Below, in pieces: positions 9,190-16,690 of a stretch of DNA of 64,000 bases. Source of the DNA: Candidatus Nitrososphaera evergladensis SR1 (GTDB taxonomy: Archaea > Thermoproteota > Nitrososphaeria > Nitrososphaerales > Nitrososphaeraceae). The notes beneath the pieces were generated by a model. The model was not told the DNA's origin. It ran no database searches and saw only the letters and a list, made by a program, of their open reading frames with translations. The stretch lies in assembly GCF_000730285.1 (NCBI RefSeq), contig NZ_CP007174.1:124001-188000 (forward strand), given 5' to 3'. The position numbers and the translations under genes were made by a program. How positions within the stretch are numbered: the first letter of the stretch is position 1; each line of letters opens with the position of its first letter.

Positions 9190-9234
9190 CCTGTCTCCCG
9201 AGAATGGTGCAACGACGTGGGGACAGGAGACAGG
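9190..9234. repeat. Hairpin element (CCTGTCTCC type)
   Basis: cctgtctcc (9190-9198) pairs with ggagacagg (9226-9234). Read on the minus strand the element matches the one at 44175-44226, sharing ggtcctgtctcctg and an internal ttgcaccat, so the two are copies. Confidence 0.55.
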
Positions 9235-9325
9235 ACCAAGTATGGTCGTTGTTTCTGCGTCTTGGCGTTCACAATTGTAGTATAAAAAACTCGACTAACT
9301 CAGTTAACGTAGCTTCAAGTTCCTG

Positions 9326-9643
9326 CTAGTCTGTTTTAGCACTATCGCTTCTTTTGATAATAGAAATGGCAGTTTCATGACCTTTCTTGTCTCTTGCGCG
9401 AAGCAGTATATGCCAGATTTGTTCATAGCTATTAAGAAACAGCATTCCCTTCTTGGTAGTGCAGTAAAGTCTCTCTTTTGGCCTATGCTCTATCATTTCT
9501 GTCTCAATGAGCATTTCTAGATATCCGTTTAATTGTTCCATCGAGGTGCGAGACTCGTACTTTATTCTGGTTTTCAGTTGCCCATTTTGAGCAGCTTTAA
9601 GAATGGCTGCAGCTATGTCGACATTGCTTCTGTATTTCCTCAT
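9326..9643 (-). CDS. Winged-helix transcriptional regulator (COG3432-like)
   Basis: 105 residues from the second ATG (9643), giving the usual start MRKYRSNVDIAAAILKAA for this archaeal family. The order helix - helix-turn-helix (residues 24-50, EQLNGYLEMLIETEMI) - beta wing (LYCTTKKGMLFLNSY) matches the predicted winged-helix regulators common in Nitrososphaerota. Likely binds DNA as a dimer; target unknown. A related protein is at 30101-30361. Confidence 0.75.
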   Translation of the reverse strand: MRKYRSNVDIAAAILKAAQNGQLKTRIKYESRTSMEQLNGYLEMLIETEMIEHRPKERLYCTTKKGMLFLNSYEQIWHILLRARDKKGHETAISIIKRSDSAKTD

Positions 9644-9761
9644 AATTGTGTTCCCTGCCCCTGCTTTCCTCAAAACCTATTCTTCGTGCACAAGATGCTC
9701 TTGCCGCGGAAGAAGCTTTGAGGCCAAATTGCAAATTTGAATAATCTGATTACATATAAAA

Positions 9762-9962
9762 TCATTCGTCAAGTATCATTACCTTCCTTGCGCACTTTTC
9801 ATGATAGTACTTTGTATTCTTGCTGCTGCTCTTGCTGATTATTATGTCACCAAAGTTAATTGTCTGTCTGCATTTTTGACATGCGCCTTTGTACCTGTAG
9901 AGGTTGATGGAGAACGCCTTGTTGTATGCTCTGCTATGAGGTACTATCGTGTAGGCCGTCAT
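9762..9962 (-). CDS. Small treble-clef/LIM-like zinc protein, 66 aa
   Basis: Residues 28-58 read CQKC...INFGDIIISKSS...KYYHEKC: a CxxC ... HxxC zinc site in which I/DIIISK lies between, as in PARP-type or LIM-like half sites. The protein at 52229-52468 has the same layout (CNYCGKLISLGDAYFYHS ... KYHWDC), so both belong to one family. Probably binds nucleic acid or protein; function unknown. Confidence 0.65.
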   Translation of the reverse strand: MTAYTIVPHSRAYNKAFSINLYRYKGACQKCRQTINFGDIIISKSSSKNTKYYHEKCARKVMILDE

Positions 9963-10124
9963 GTTGTATACTCCTCTCTTGCAAAGCAGGCTTGTTTTTG
10001 ATGCACGTTAACTGGTCATTCATAGCAACAGCTAGCCAATAACTGAAATATCATATAATCACCTCCGCCATTTTTCATGTAGGCAACATAGGTGAGTGGT
10101 TCAATTCTAGATCAAGTAGGTCAA

Positions 10125-10385
10125 CCGGTGGCCCTGTCTTCCTATAAGCGGCATCTTTACCTTTGATGCCGTGTCATACGAAAAGAGGCGGCTTGCTGAA
10201 GGCCGTCAGTCACACTCGCTATCGCTTGCTGATGCTTTTGCCGCCTCGACGGCCAGAATCCTGCTGCGATCGACTTTGGTTACTGGGCATGTAACCCAAC
10301 CGTTAAGCGAGTAGCACTCAGGGCTAGACAAAAGAGAATCTTGGAAATTTCCCATCAGTCCGCTTTTCACGCGAAGAGCTGTTCC
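10125..10385. ncRNA. Candidate structured RNA with pseudoknot
   Basis: Within a 430-bp gap several complementary segments line up: hairpin 10149-10155/10165-10171 (cggcatc/gatgccg); stem A gaggcggc 10185-10192 with gccgcctc 10240-10247; stem B ggccgtc 10201-10207 with gacggcc 10248-10254, interleaved with A and stacked directly on it, which is an H-type pseudoknot; hairpin ggttac/gtaacc near 10277-10295; and tcttggaa/ttccaaga near 10339-10387. No ORF explains the conservation of pairing. Strand is uncertain because the pairing is symmetric. Confidence 0.4.
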
Positions 10386-10391
10386 AAGATT

Positions 10392-11147
10392 TCACGGTGC
10401 ACGTGTCGCGTTTCTAACCGCAACACATAGTTCTTTCATCCCAAACGGCTTTTGAAGCAGGTTTTCGCGAGTCACCCGACGCAGATGGTTCTTCATTTTC
10501 TCGTCGAGTTGATACGCGGACATTGGCATTATCTTGGCATCAGGATTGATACGAAGAAGTTCTTCAGCCAGGCGCAGACCGTCCATACCATGCATACGGA
10601 TATCCGTCAGCACCAAGACATGATTGTGATGGTAGTAGTCCCTCTTTTCCTCCTTCTCATTATTATTATCATAGGCGGACTTGAAGTGCTCCAGTGCCTT
10701 GACGGGGTCATTAAAGGTCTGAACTTTGTTGTATCCACACGCAATCAGCGATTTCTCAATGCCGCTTAGAATATCCTTGTCGTCATCGACAATCATGATG
10801 ATCGTCCCGACCTGTGAGCCTGCCGTTGTTGTTGCTGCTACGAACTTGGCGAAATCTCCCTTCTTTGAATATGATGTTGTAACTGCATCATCGAGGCCAA
10901 GTTCGCTTTTTGTTCGTTCGCAGATCTTTGCAAGAATTTCCCCGCCTGTCCTGCTCCCGAGTATTCCAATAAATGCGAGCTCAAACAGCTCTGGCCTTTG
11001 CATTATAGCTGCATGGACGCTCATTTCCCCGCCTAGATAATCCTCTGAAATTTTTTCGATGAACGCATCAAATACCCGAGGGCCAAAGACTGATTCTATC
11101 GTCGACAAGATTGTCTCTGCCAATCTGTAAGAATCTATGTTTTGCAT
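10392..11147 (-). CDS. Response regulator with N-terminal NitrOD5-like domain
   Basis: 251 residues. Residues 1-88 are all-helical and follow the pattern of the Nitrososphaera output domain NitrOD5 (…VFDAFIEKI…PELFELAFIGILGSRTGGEILAKI…), also seen at 45226-45501, 45603-45866 and 26920-27174. Residues 115-247 are a receiver: IVDDDKD pocket, phospho-acceptor Asp182 in VLTDIRMHGMDG, switch Ser in IMPMSAYQ, and Lys in LQKPFG. The order (output first, receiver last) is reversed relative to most regulators. A charged insertion (NNNEKEEKRDYYHH) precedes the Asp. No DNA-binding domain is obvious, so it may act by protein contact. Confidence 0.8.
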   Translation of the reverse strand: MQNIDSYRLAETILSTIESVFGPRVFDAFIEKISEDYLGGEMSVHAAIMQRPELFELAFIGILGSRTGGEILAKICERTKSELGLDDAVTTSYSKKGDFAKFVAATTTAGSQVGTIIMIVDDDKDILSGIEKSLIACGYNKVQTFNDPVKALEHFKSAYDNNNEKEEKRDYYHHNHVLVLTDIRMHGMDGLRLAEELLRINPDAKIMPMSAYQLDEKMKNHLRRVTRENLLQKPFGMKELCVAVRNATRAP

Positions 11148-11203
11148 AGAACTTTGCTCTAAAGCAAGAGCAGTATGGCCTTATATGTAAATATTATTGG
11201 GCG

Positions 11204-11695
11204 GTGTCTGCATGGATGCCATTGTCTATGCAGATCGAGGAATCACTTATCCAGAAATATTATCTGGCTGAAAGATGTTTTGTGCGACCTGAAGTCCGAA
11301 TCTCTAACTATGTACTAAAGTGGAATGAAATCTCTTACGGCATTCCCAAGAGAGAAGTTTCAGAGTTGAAGGCGTTCCTGAAAGAGATTCTCCCGTATAT
11401 TTCGGGCGCCTTTTTCAAGGCTGCTGGCCAGATTTCCAAAACGATAGAGGAAGAAGTAGGTGATGCCAGGCAAGTGCGCAAAATCCATGATTCGTTTTTG
11501 CCAGAATTGCAGATATCGTCCAGAAGGGTGGATCACGAATACGTTCTACAGATGAGGGAGGATGGTGCCACAGTAATTAGCAGGAATGAGACAGTGACCA
11601 CAAGCTCAGGCGACGGTCACGATAGGTCGAGCAGCAGAATAATGGCAAACCTCTCTATCAATTCTATTCTGGGTGAACTCGTTTTCATTCGGTAA
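11204..11695 (+). CDS. Hypothetical protein, about 160 aa
   Basis: Soluble, mixed charge, no signal peptide or motif recognised. The first possible start is GTG 11204; ATG 11216 or 11228 are alternatives. It is divergent from the NitrOD5-receiver gene with only about 55 bases between them, which suggests a shared promoter region. Residues 50-75 form a likely helix with Lys/Glu; the C-terminus is Ser/Thr-rich before a final beta-like stretch (SINSILGELVFI). Confidence 0.55.
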   Translation: MSAWMPLSMQIEESLIQKYYLAERCFVRPEVRISNYVLKWNEISYGIPKREVSELKAFLKEILPYISGAFFKAAGQISKTIEEEVGDARQVRKIHDSFLPELQISSRRVDHEYVLQMREDGATVISRNETVTTSSGDGHDRSSSRIMANLSINSILGELVFIR

Positions 11696-11855
11696 GAAAG
11701 GCCAGCTGCTGTGCTCCATGTCCAGATTCTGACGGCCCCATTACATCCGGCGTGCGTACAGATAAGGGCCGCTCAGTTCAGAAACATTTGCGTCATGATT
11801 GCCATAGCGCCTTTATAATATATTATTAGGGTAGAACGACGGATATATACTTGCA

Positions 11856-12830
11856 TTGGCCGGCGGCTCCAAGAAAGCGATTTACGCCGCATTGTTTGGA
11901 AACCTTGGAATAGCCATAGCCAAACTCATCGCCGCGATATTTACTGGTAGCACGGCAATGTGGGCTGAAACCTATCATTCTTTCTCTGACACGTTTAACC
12001 AGATACTGCTACTCGTCGGAATAAGGACTAGTGCCAAGGCCGCCACGGAGCGTCATCCGTTTGGCTACGGTAAAGAGCAGTTCTTTTGGTCCTTTCTAGT
12101 CGCCACGATGCTTTTTGGAATTTCCGGCGTGCTCTCATTGGAGCAGGGCGCCACCTCGCTGTTGGTTGCGCCCCATCACATCCAAAACGTCAGCGTCAGC
12201 TACATAATCCTGGCAATATCCGCAGCATTTGAAGGAAATGCGTTGAGAGTCGCATTCGTGGTGTTCAAGCAAGCGATTGAAGCAAGGGGCGAAAAGGTCA
12301 GTCTTCGTACCCTTTACAACGAGTTTAGAGAAAGCAAGGACCCTTCCATCCTGACAGTCATGGTCGAGGACTCTGCCGCCCTTCTTGGGATTACCATTGC
12401 AGCAGTAGGGATATTTCTTTCAGAAGCGACCGGCAACACCATCTATGATGCCGTCAGCTCGCTTGCCATAGGTGTCATCCTGATGGTCTTTGCTTCCTTC
12501 TTGGCAAAGGAGAACAAGGCCCTTCTGATAGGTGAGGCCATATCAAGGAAGGAGTGGAAGAGAATAGTCGATTCTGTGTTGCAGATTCGCGAGGTCAACA
12601 GGGTAGTTTCCCTGAGGACGATGCACTTTGCTCCCCAGGACGTGCTAGTTGCAATGGAAGTCAACCTGAAGGATGGCTTGGACACGGACAAAATAGAGTT
12701 GGTGATAGACAAGATTGAAAAGCAAGTAAAAGTGACTATCCCTTACATCAACCCCTCAAAAATCTATGTCGAGTTAGAACAGGATAGTTGTCCGACCGAC
12801 TTCAAAAGAAAGCCAGAAAAGGGAAAATGA
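11856..12830 (+). CDS. Cation diffusion facilitator (CDF) metal transporter
   Basis: 324-residue CDF family protein exporting Zn2+ or a similar divalent metal in exchange for protons at the cytoplasmic membrane. Six hydrophobic segments; metal site residues HxxxD in AETYHSFSDTFNQ (residues 38-50) and ExxxS/D equivalent in TVMVEDSAALLG; C-terminal cytoplasmic dimer domain from about residue 220. The transmembrane HSFSD / EDSAA combination is the form seen in the family branch with TM5 Glu/Asp. The start is TTG 11856 (no ATG near); the upstream AT-rich block ttataatatattatt at 11814-11828 is about 30 bases before, in line with a leaderless transcript. The metal cannot be fixed from sequence. 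Confidence 0.88.
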   Translation: MAGGSKKAIYAALFGNLGIAIAKLIAAIFTGSTAMWAETYHSFSDTFNQILLLVGIRTSAKAATERHPFGYGKEQFFWSFLVATMLFGISGVLSLEQGATSLLVAPHHIQNVSVSYIILAISAAFEGNALRVAFVVFKQAIEARGEKVSLRTLYNEFRESKDPSILTVMVEDSAALLGITIAAVGIFLSEATGNTIYDAVSSLAIGVILMVFASFLAKENKALLIGEAISRKEWKRIVDSVLQIREVNRVVSLRTMHFAPQDVLVAMEVNLKDGLDTDKIELVIDKIEKQVKVTIPYINPSKIYVELEQDSCPTDFKRKPEKGK

Positions 12831-12939
12831 TTGTATGGTAAAAAATAGGGACTTTGATAAAAACTGGCATGGAAACACAGAGTCGTCCGCTTGAGGTTCT
12901 AACTTTATATTTCAAGATGGCAGAAGTTATAATTGCAAG

Positions 12940-13083
12940 TTGAAGTGCGCGTGTTGCGGCGGAGAAATGACGGTCGACCAAGAGCTTGAAAACACAATAA
13001 TTTACAAATGCTCAGAATGTGGTTTGAGCAATTCCATTCTAAAAGACAATCATTCCAGTACTACCGCTGTAGACAGGGCGTAG
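12940..13083 (+). CDS. Mini zinc ribbon, 47 aa
   Basis: From TTG 12940: KCACCGGEM ... YKCSECGLSNS, a four-cysteine zinc ribbon of 47 residues. The TATA-like actttatattt at 12902-12912 is about 28-35 bases upstream of the TTG, fitting a leaderless start. Ends with a polar Ser/Thr tail. Likely a single zinc-binding knuckle pair; function unknown. Confidence 0.6.
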   Translation: MKCACCGGEMTVDQELENTIIYKCSECGLSNSILKDNHSSTTAVDRA

Positions 13084-13167
13084 GTAATATTATTGCCAAC
13101 AGTTTGCACTTTACAAGACGCTAAAATAATGATATAAGAGAAAAAGGAAAAGGAAAAAGAAAAGACT

Positions 13168-13323
13168 CTAGGCCACAACCTTTAGTCTAACCTTTTGTTT
13201 TCGACTTGTCATACGATGTGTACGGACTTTTCTGCCGCACTCTGGGCAATAGACAATTCCTAACGGCCGCCGCTCTTGACATGTGCTGCAAAATGTGTTG
13301 GTAATGTAGATTGAATTTGCCAT
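13168..13323 (-). CDS. Mini zinc ribbon with basic tail, 51 aa
   Basis: MANSIYITNTFCSTCQERRP then YCPECGRKVRTH and a strongly basic tail (RMTSRKQKVRLKVVA). Four cysteines in two CxxC pairs 10 residues apart. Basic tail suggests nucleic-acid contact. ATG start at 13323, convergent with the zinc ribbon at 12940. Confidence 0.65.
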   Translation of the reverse strand: MANSIYITNTFCSTCQERRPLGIVYCPECGRKVRTHRMTSRKQKVRLKVVA

Positions 13324-13598
13324 CTGTCTCCCCCGCTCTCCCTCCCCGGTTCTTCTGTATTCCTTATACTATCATTTATCTAATATAGTGGCCGGATTCT
13401 TGACGTTAGTACCAAAGTGGCAATTTTTGGATATCAAATAGAGGGTTGTTCTATCTATGTTGCAGTTCGCATATTCTCCCTGGGACAATGGAAATAAAAT
13501 AGAGCAGATATGGACATTACATTAACTAGTTACAATTTCTTCATATAGACCAAAAATGGAGACAGCTTAAATCAATTCTTGATGAATAATGCAATGCT

Positions 13599-13937
13599 TT
13601 GACAAAAAGAGAGTACAAAGCCTCCATGTCACTAGCCAGGCGAATGTTTTTGGGCATTGCTCTTGCATCAGCTGTAATAATTATTATGCCGACAGCAGTG
13701 TTCTCTGCTGCGGCCGAAAATGTCGACGATAACAACAAGATGACAGCCACCATGTACATCGATGGGAGCAGCGATTGCTGGAAATGGGTTCGTTATCCCC
13801 ATGGCTTTGGTGAATGGCAGCAGTTCAAAACATTTTCGCCTTGTGAAAGCTATGAATGCCATTTGCCAAGATACGAACTTGATGAAGTCTGTCACAACGT
13901 ATTGGGAGAGAAGAGGATGAAAGCAACAACAGGATAA
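13599..13937 (+). CDS. Small secreted protein with four cysteines
   Basis: 112 residues from TTG 13599, or 103 from ATG 13626. A signal peptide (RRMFLGIALASAVIIIMPTAVFSAAA) is followed by a short mature domain with CWKW, PCESYEC and EVC, so probably one or two disulphides outside the cell. Not recognised. The TTG start gives two extra basic residues before the hydrophobic segment; either start is usable. Confidence 0.6.
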   Translation: MTKREYKASMSLARRMFLGIALASAVIIIMPTAVFSAAAENVDDNNKMTATMYIDGSSDCWKWVRYPHGFGEWQQFKTFSPCESYECHLPRYELDEVCHNVLGEKRMKATTG

Positions 13938-14061
13938 AATAATAGTAACAATGTCGTAATGAAATGAAAGAGAAGTTCGCCCGCTGGCAGGCATTCATAG
14001 ACCGGGTTGATGTGCGTGTGCTTCTTCATAACTCGTTTATGCAATGCTGCGTAAAAAACAG

Positions 14062-14094
14062 CATCGAACATCTGCGCCACACACATGTTCGATG
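14062..14094. repeat. Perfect 10-bp hairpin
   Basis: catcgaacat (14062-14071) pairs with atgttcgatg (14085-14094), loop 13 bases. Confidence 0.6.
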
Positions 14095-14098
14095 TTTA

Positions 14099-14136
14099 CC
14101 CACTTGTCCCCGCTCGCATCCAGAGTGGGCGGGGTC
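14099..14136. repeat. Overlapping inverted repeats, possible pseudoknot
   Basis: cccact / agtggg and ccccgc / gcgggg are interleaved (A-B-A'-B') just after the previous hairpin, with A' and B' abutting, the same topology as at 10185-10254. Either pairing alone is also possible. Confidence 0.35.
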
Positions 14137-14346
14137 AATTATCCGCAAAAATCTTTCAAATTTCACATTTAAGGAACGTGTAGCTGGCCTGCAAAACTGT
14201 TTCTGAATAACTGTATGCGTCTATAGTACGAATCCATAATATCTTGGCAATATAGCGCCTGCAGCGGTTGCGGCAAAGCAATATGAGAGAATTATCCACA
14301 AACGGAATAAAAAATAACCTAGAACATCATATTTTTATATGATGTG

Positions 14347-14970
14347 ATGCTGAGGGTGGTGATGAAAACCACGCTAGTTATAACGAGCCTCGTCATTCTT
14401 GCAGGATTTGCTACTGCAATTGTAGCAGTCCCAATGATGATGACGACGGCAGCGTATGCACAACAATCGCAACAGCAACAAGTACCGGGTTACAACTACT
14501 TTTACCCAGTACCGCCGATGAACGGCACAACGCCTCAGCCTCCTGCAGATAACGGTACATCAACAACTCCTCCACCAGAGGACAACGGGACAACAACAAT
14601 GCCTCCGCCCGAAGACAACAACACCTCACCGCTTCCGCCGCCGGGTAACAACACCCAGAGCGATGAATCCAGTATATTCATCAGCGCCCATAATATTCAC
14701 TCGGCAGAAATCGGCGATGGCATAATCGGAGTACGCGTTCTTCCTCCAACTCCTGGCTTTGAGTGGGATGGCGACATTATCTGGCAGGCAACAGGCAATG
14801 TAACTCTCATCGCAATCCAGAGCGACGGAACGACCACGGTTTCTCAAGAAGCGACTGCAAGTGCGTTGCACTTTACCGCCGCGGCGCTAGAGTTTCAGAG
14901 CGTAACAGGTGAGCCAGTCGACGTGACGTACAGTGTACAGGCGCACCTTCAGGCCGTGCCTGCACCTTAG
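14347..14970 (+). CDS. Secreted Pro/Thr-rich protein
   Basis: About 207 residues. Signal peptide (MKTTLVITSLVILAGFATAIVAVP ... AYAQ), then a low-complexity spacer in which PPPEDNGTTT-like units repeat about four times (residues 50-103; Pro, Asn, Thr, Gly), then a globular beta-rich domain (110-208). The spacer contains several N-x-S/T sequons and is a likely glycosylated stalk. The ATG at 14347 or 14362 is preferred over GTG 14344; a TATA-like tatttttatatg lies immediately upstream. Surface or S-layer-associated role is an inference. Confidence 0.7.
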   Translation: MLRVVMKTTLVITSLVILAGFATAIVAVPMMMTTAAYAQQSQQQQVPGYNYFYPVPPMNGTTPQPPADNGTSTTPPPEDNGTTTMPPPEDNNTSPLPPPGNNTQSDESSIFISAHNIHSAEIGDGIIGVRVLPPTPGFEWDGDIIWQATGNVTLIAIQSDGTTTVSQEATASALHFTAAALEFQSVTGEPVDVTYSVQAHLQAVPAP

Positions 14971-15073
14971 GTAGATAGATGCAAAGAGAGAAAGTATGTG
15001 TGTGTATCTGTATGCGAGAGTGAGTAAGAGTATTTTTTTTCTCTCTCCTCCTCTTCATTCCTTGACCTGTCTT

Positions 15074-15205
15074 CTTGTCTAGCGCTTTTGACTACGGTCC
15101 AGATTCCAAACGCATGTTTGTGGTATTTTTGCGGTTGAGGCACATGCTATCGTCGGCGCAAATACTAGCCTGACCGTGCTATGTTCATTCGATGGGTTAT
15201 GCTGC
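15074..15205. ncRNA. Duplicated RNA-like element, copy A
   Basis: Shares with copy B (50536-50660) a 5' block CTTGT..AGCGCTTTTGA and, about 95 bases later, a 3' block CTGACCGTGCT..GTTCATTCGA.GGT, with weaker similarity between. In this copy tagc...acggtc (5') can pair with gaccgtgcta (3'), closing a long stem. A short ORF on the minus strand in copy B is broken by a stop here, so the shared sequence is not protein-coding. Orientation unknown. Confidence 0.5.
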
Positions 15206-15265
15206 AATAGGTTGAAAAACTTGACTATGTAACAGGATTCTAATTCTAATAACTGAGCGTCAAAA

Positions 15266-15315
15266 ACTCTGCTCGCATACATTCTCAAAGAACAGAGATT
15301 GAATGCGAGCAGAGT
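15266..15315. repeat. Perfect 13-bp hairpin element
   Basis: actctgctcgcat (15266-15278) and atgcgagcagagt (15303-15315) are exact reverse complements, loop 24 bases. Confidence 0.65.
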
Positions 15316-15585
15316 AATTGGACTCATTGGGCATGTATATGAGTCACGTTTGATTTCTATTGCGTCAGCTTCCAAACATGACTGCGAAAAAATCGCAGCA
15401 TTGTGATAAAAAAGCATTACCTACAAAAGTTACCTAATGCTTGTTGGACATGCCTGCCAAAATTATTTTTATTGCGCAACATCTCCTGCGCATTACACAC
15501 ACACTCTCTCTCTCCCAACTGTGCCGATACGCAATTTGCAAGCCGGCTAATAGTTGTGGCACTTTGAGGATTGGATGATGTGCCT

Positions 15586-16281
15586 CTATCGTGCAGGAAG
15601 CTCTTCATGCATAATAGGAGAAGAAGGTGCCGCCGCCACGCTTGCTATAGTAGTAGCGGTGGCAGTATTGTTATTGCTGCCAATGATTCCGCTTTCCCAC
15701 TTCCACAATGTTATGGTAGCCACCTTTGAATCCGGGTTTTCCTCATGTACTCCAGCCACCGTCATGCCGTTAAATGGTGCAAGCGTGCCGGTCGCATTGC
15801 TGTCAAATGCTGCTATTACTATCCCCTTTCCTTGCAGGGTGGCAGGATCGTACCGGATGATTTCATAAAATGTGATGGCCGTAGTATCGCCATCCTCTTC
15901 AGAATGGATGTGCTCTCTTCCGTAAGCAAAGACAGTCTCTCTTCCGGTGATAATTCCGTAACCTGTATTGGTCATGTTGATAGTCTCCCCGGTGTCCAGG
16001 ACCGTCATCGTACCATTTCCAATGAAATCCACCCTTGTGTGCGTCTGGTTTATTATGCTCACACCGGTGGATGTTGCGTTTTCTTCCCAGATTGGTTGTG
16101 ATGAAAATTGTAACCCTGATGACGATGATGATAATGGTACATTAGCCCTGTCGCTGCTGTTTTCCCCTTGTGCAACAGCAGCGATCGGTGCGGGGCCAAT
16201 TAAAACAAAAACAATAGCGGCTAGCAGAGTTATTGATGCCAAAAAAGATTTTGTTTGTTCTGTATTGCAAGCGCGTGACAT
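15586..16281 (-). CDS. Secreted protein of unknown function
   Basis: 231 residues from ATG 16281, chosen over an ATG 46 codons earlier because the TATA-like sequence ttaattataaaaag lies about 25 bases before it and a signal peptide (SFLASITLLAAIVFVLIGPAPIAAVAQ) then starts near the N-terminus. The mature part has many N-x-T sequons and an all-beta look: DFIGNGTMTVLDTGETINMTNTG ... TLQGKGIVIAAFDSNATGTLAPFNGMTVAGVHE. The repeated G-x-G strand pattern and the closing W-K-W resemble a lipocalin- or dirigent-like barrel, but I cannot name the family. Confidence 0.65.
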   Translation of the reverse strand: MSRACNTEQTKSFLASITLLAAIVFVLIGPAPIAAVAQGENSSDRANVPLSSSSSGLQFSSQPIWEENATSTGVSIINQTHTRVDFIGNGTMTVLDTGETINMTNTGYGIITGRETVFAYGREHIHSEEDGDTTAITFYEIIRYDPATLQGKGIVIAAFDSNATGTLAPFNGMTVAGVHEENPDSKVATITLWKWESGIIGSNNNTATATTIASVAAAPSSPIMHEELPAR

Positions 16282-16690
16282 TGTAAGACATGATCTTCTT
16301 TTTATAATTAAAGACTTACAGAAATATCTGCTCGGCGGACGCCCTTGACACACACACACAGCTTGAGGCCTGTTTCTCTTCTTATTCTCTGCATTCATAA
16401 AAGAAGGCTCTTTTTGCATTAGGGATGCTTGTTAGCATATTTGTAATAGTGGTTGACTTGCCGTAAAATGACTATGTAATGTTGTTACTATGAAGGATTT
16501 CGCTCTAGTAATTTTTCGGGTGTGTTCTTTCCCTCCATCCCTCTATAGAGCGCCTAGATTTTGCGGCGCCCTGACTTTTGACATCATTGTCAATCTGATA
16601 ATTTCATATGCAATTCATCTAACTTGGATCCGAATTGAAAATAATTCGAAAAGAAACGAGAAGGTGGACTTTTCTCGTATATAGAAAGCC

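Larger units (their letters stand above)
8642..9325. other. Intergenic region with two hairpin elements
   Basis: I could not support a gene. It contains two hairpins of the GGCCCTG type at 9009-9061 and 9190-9234. Confidence 0.45.
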
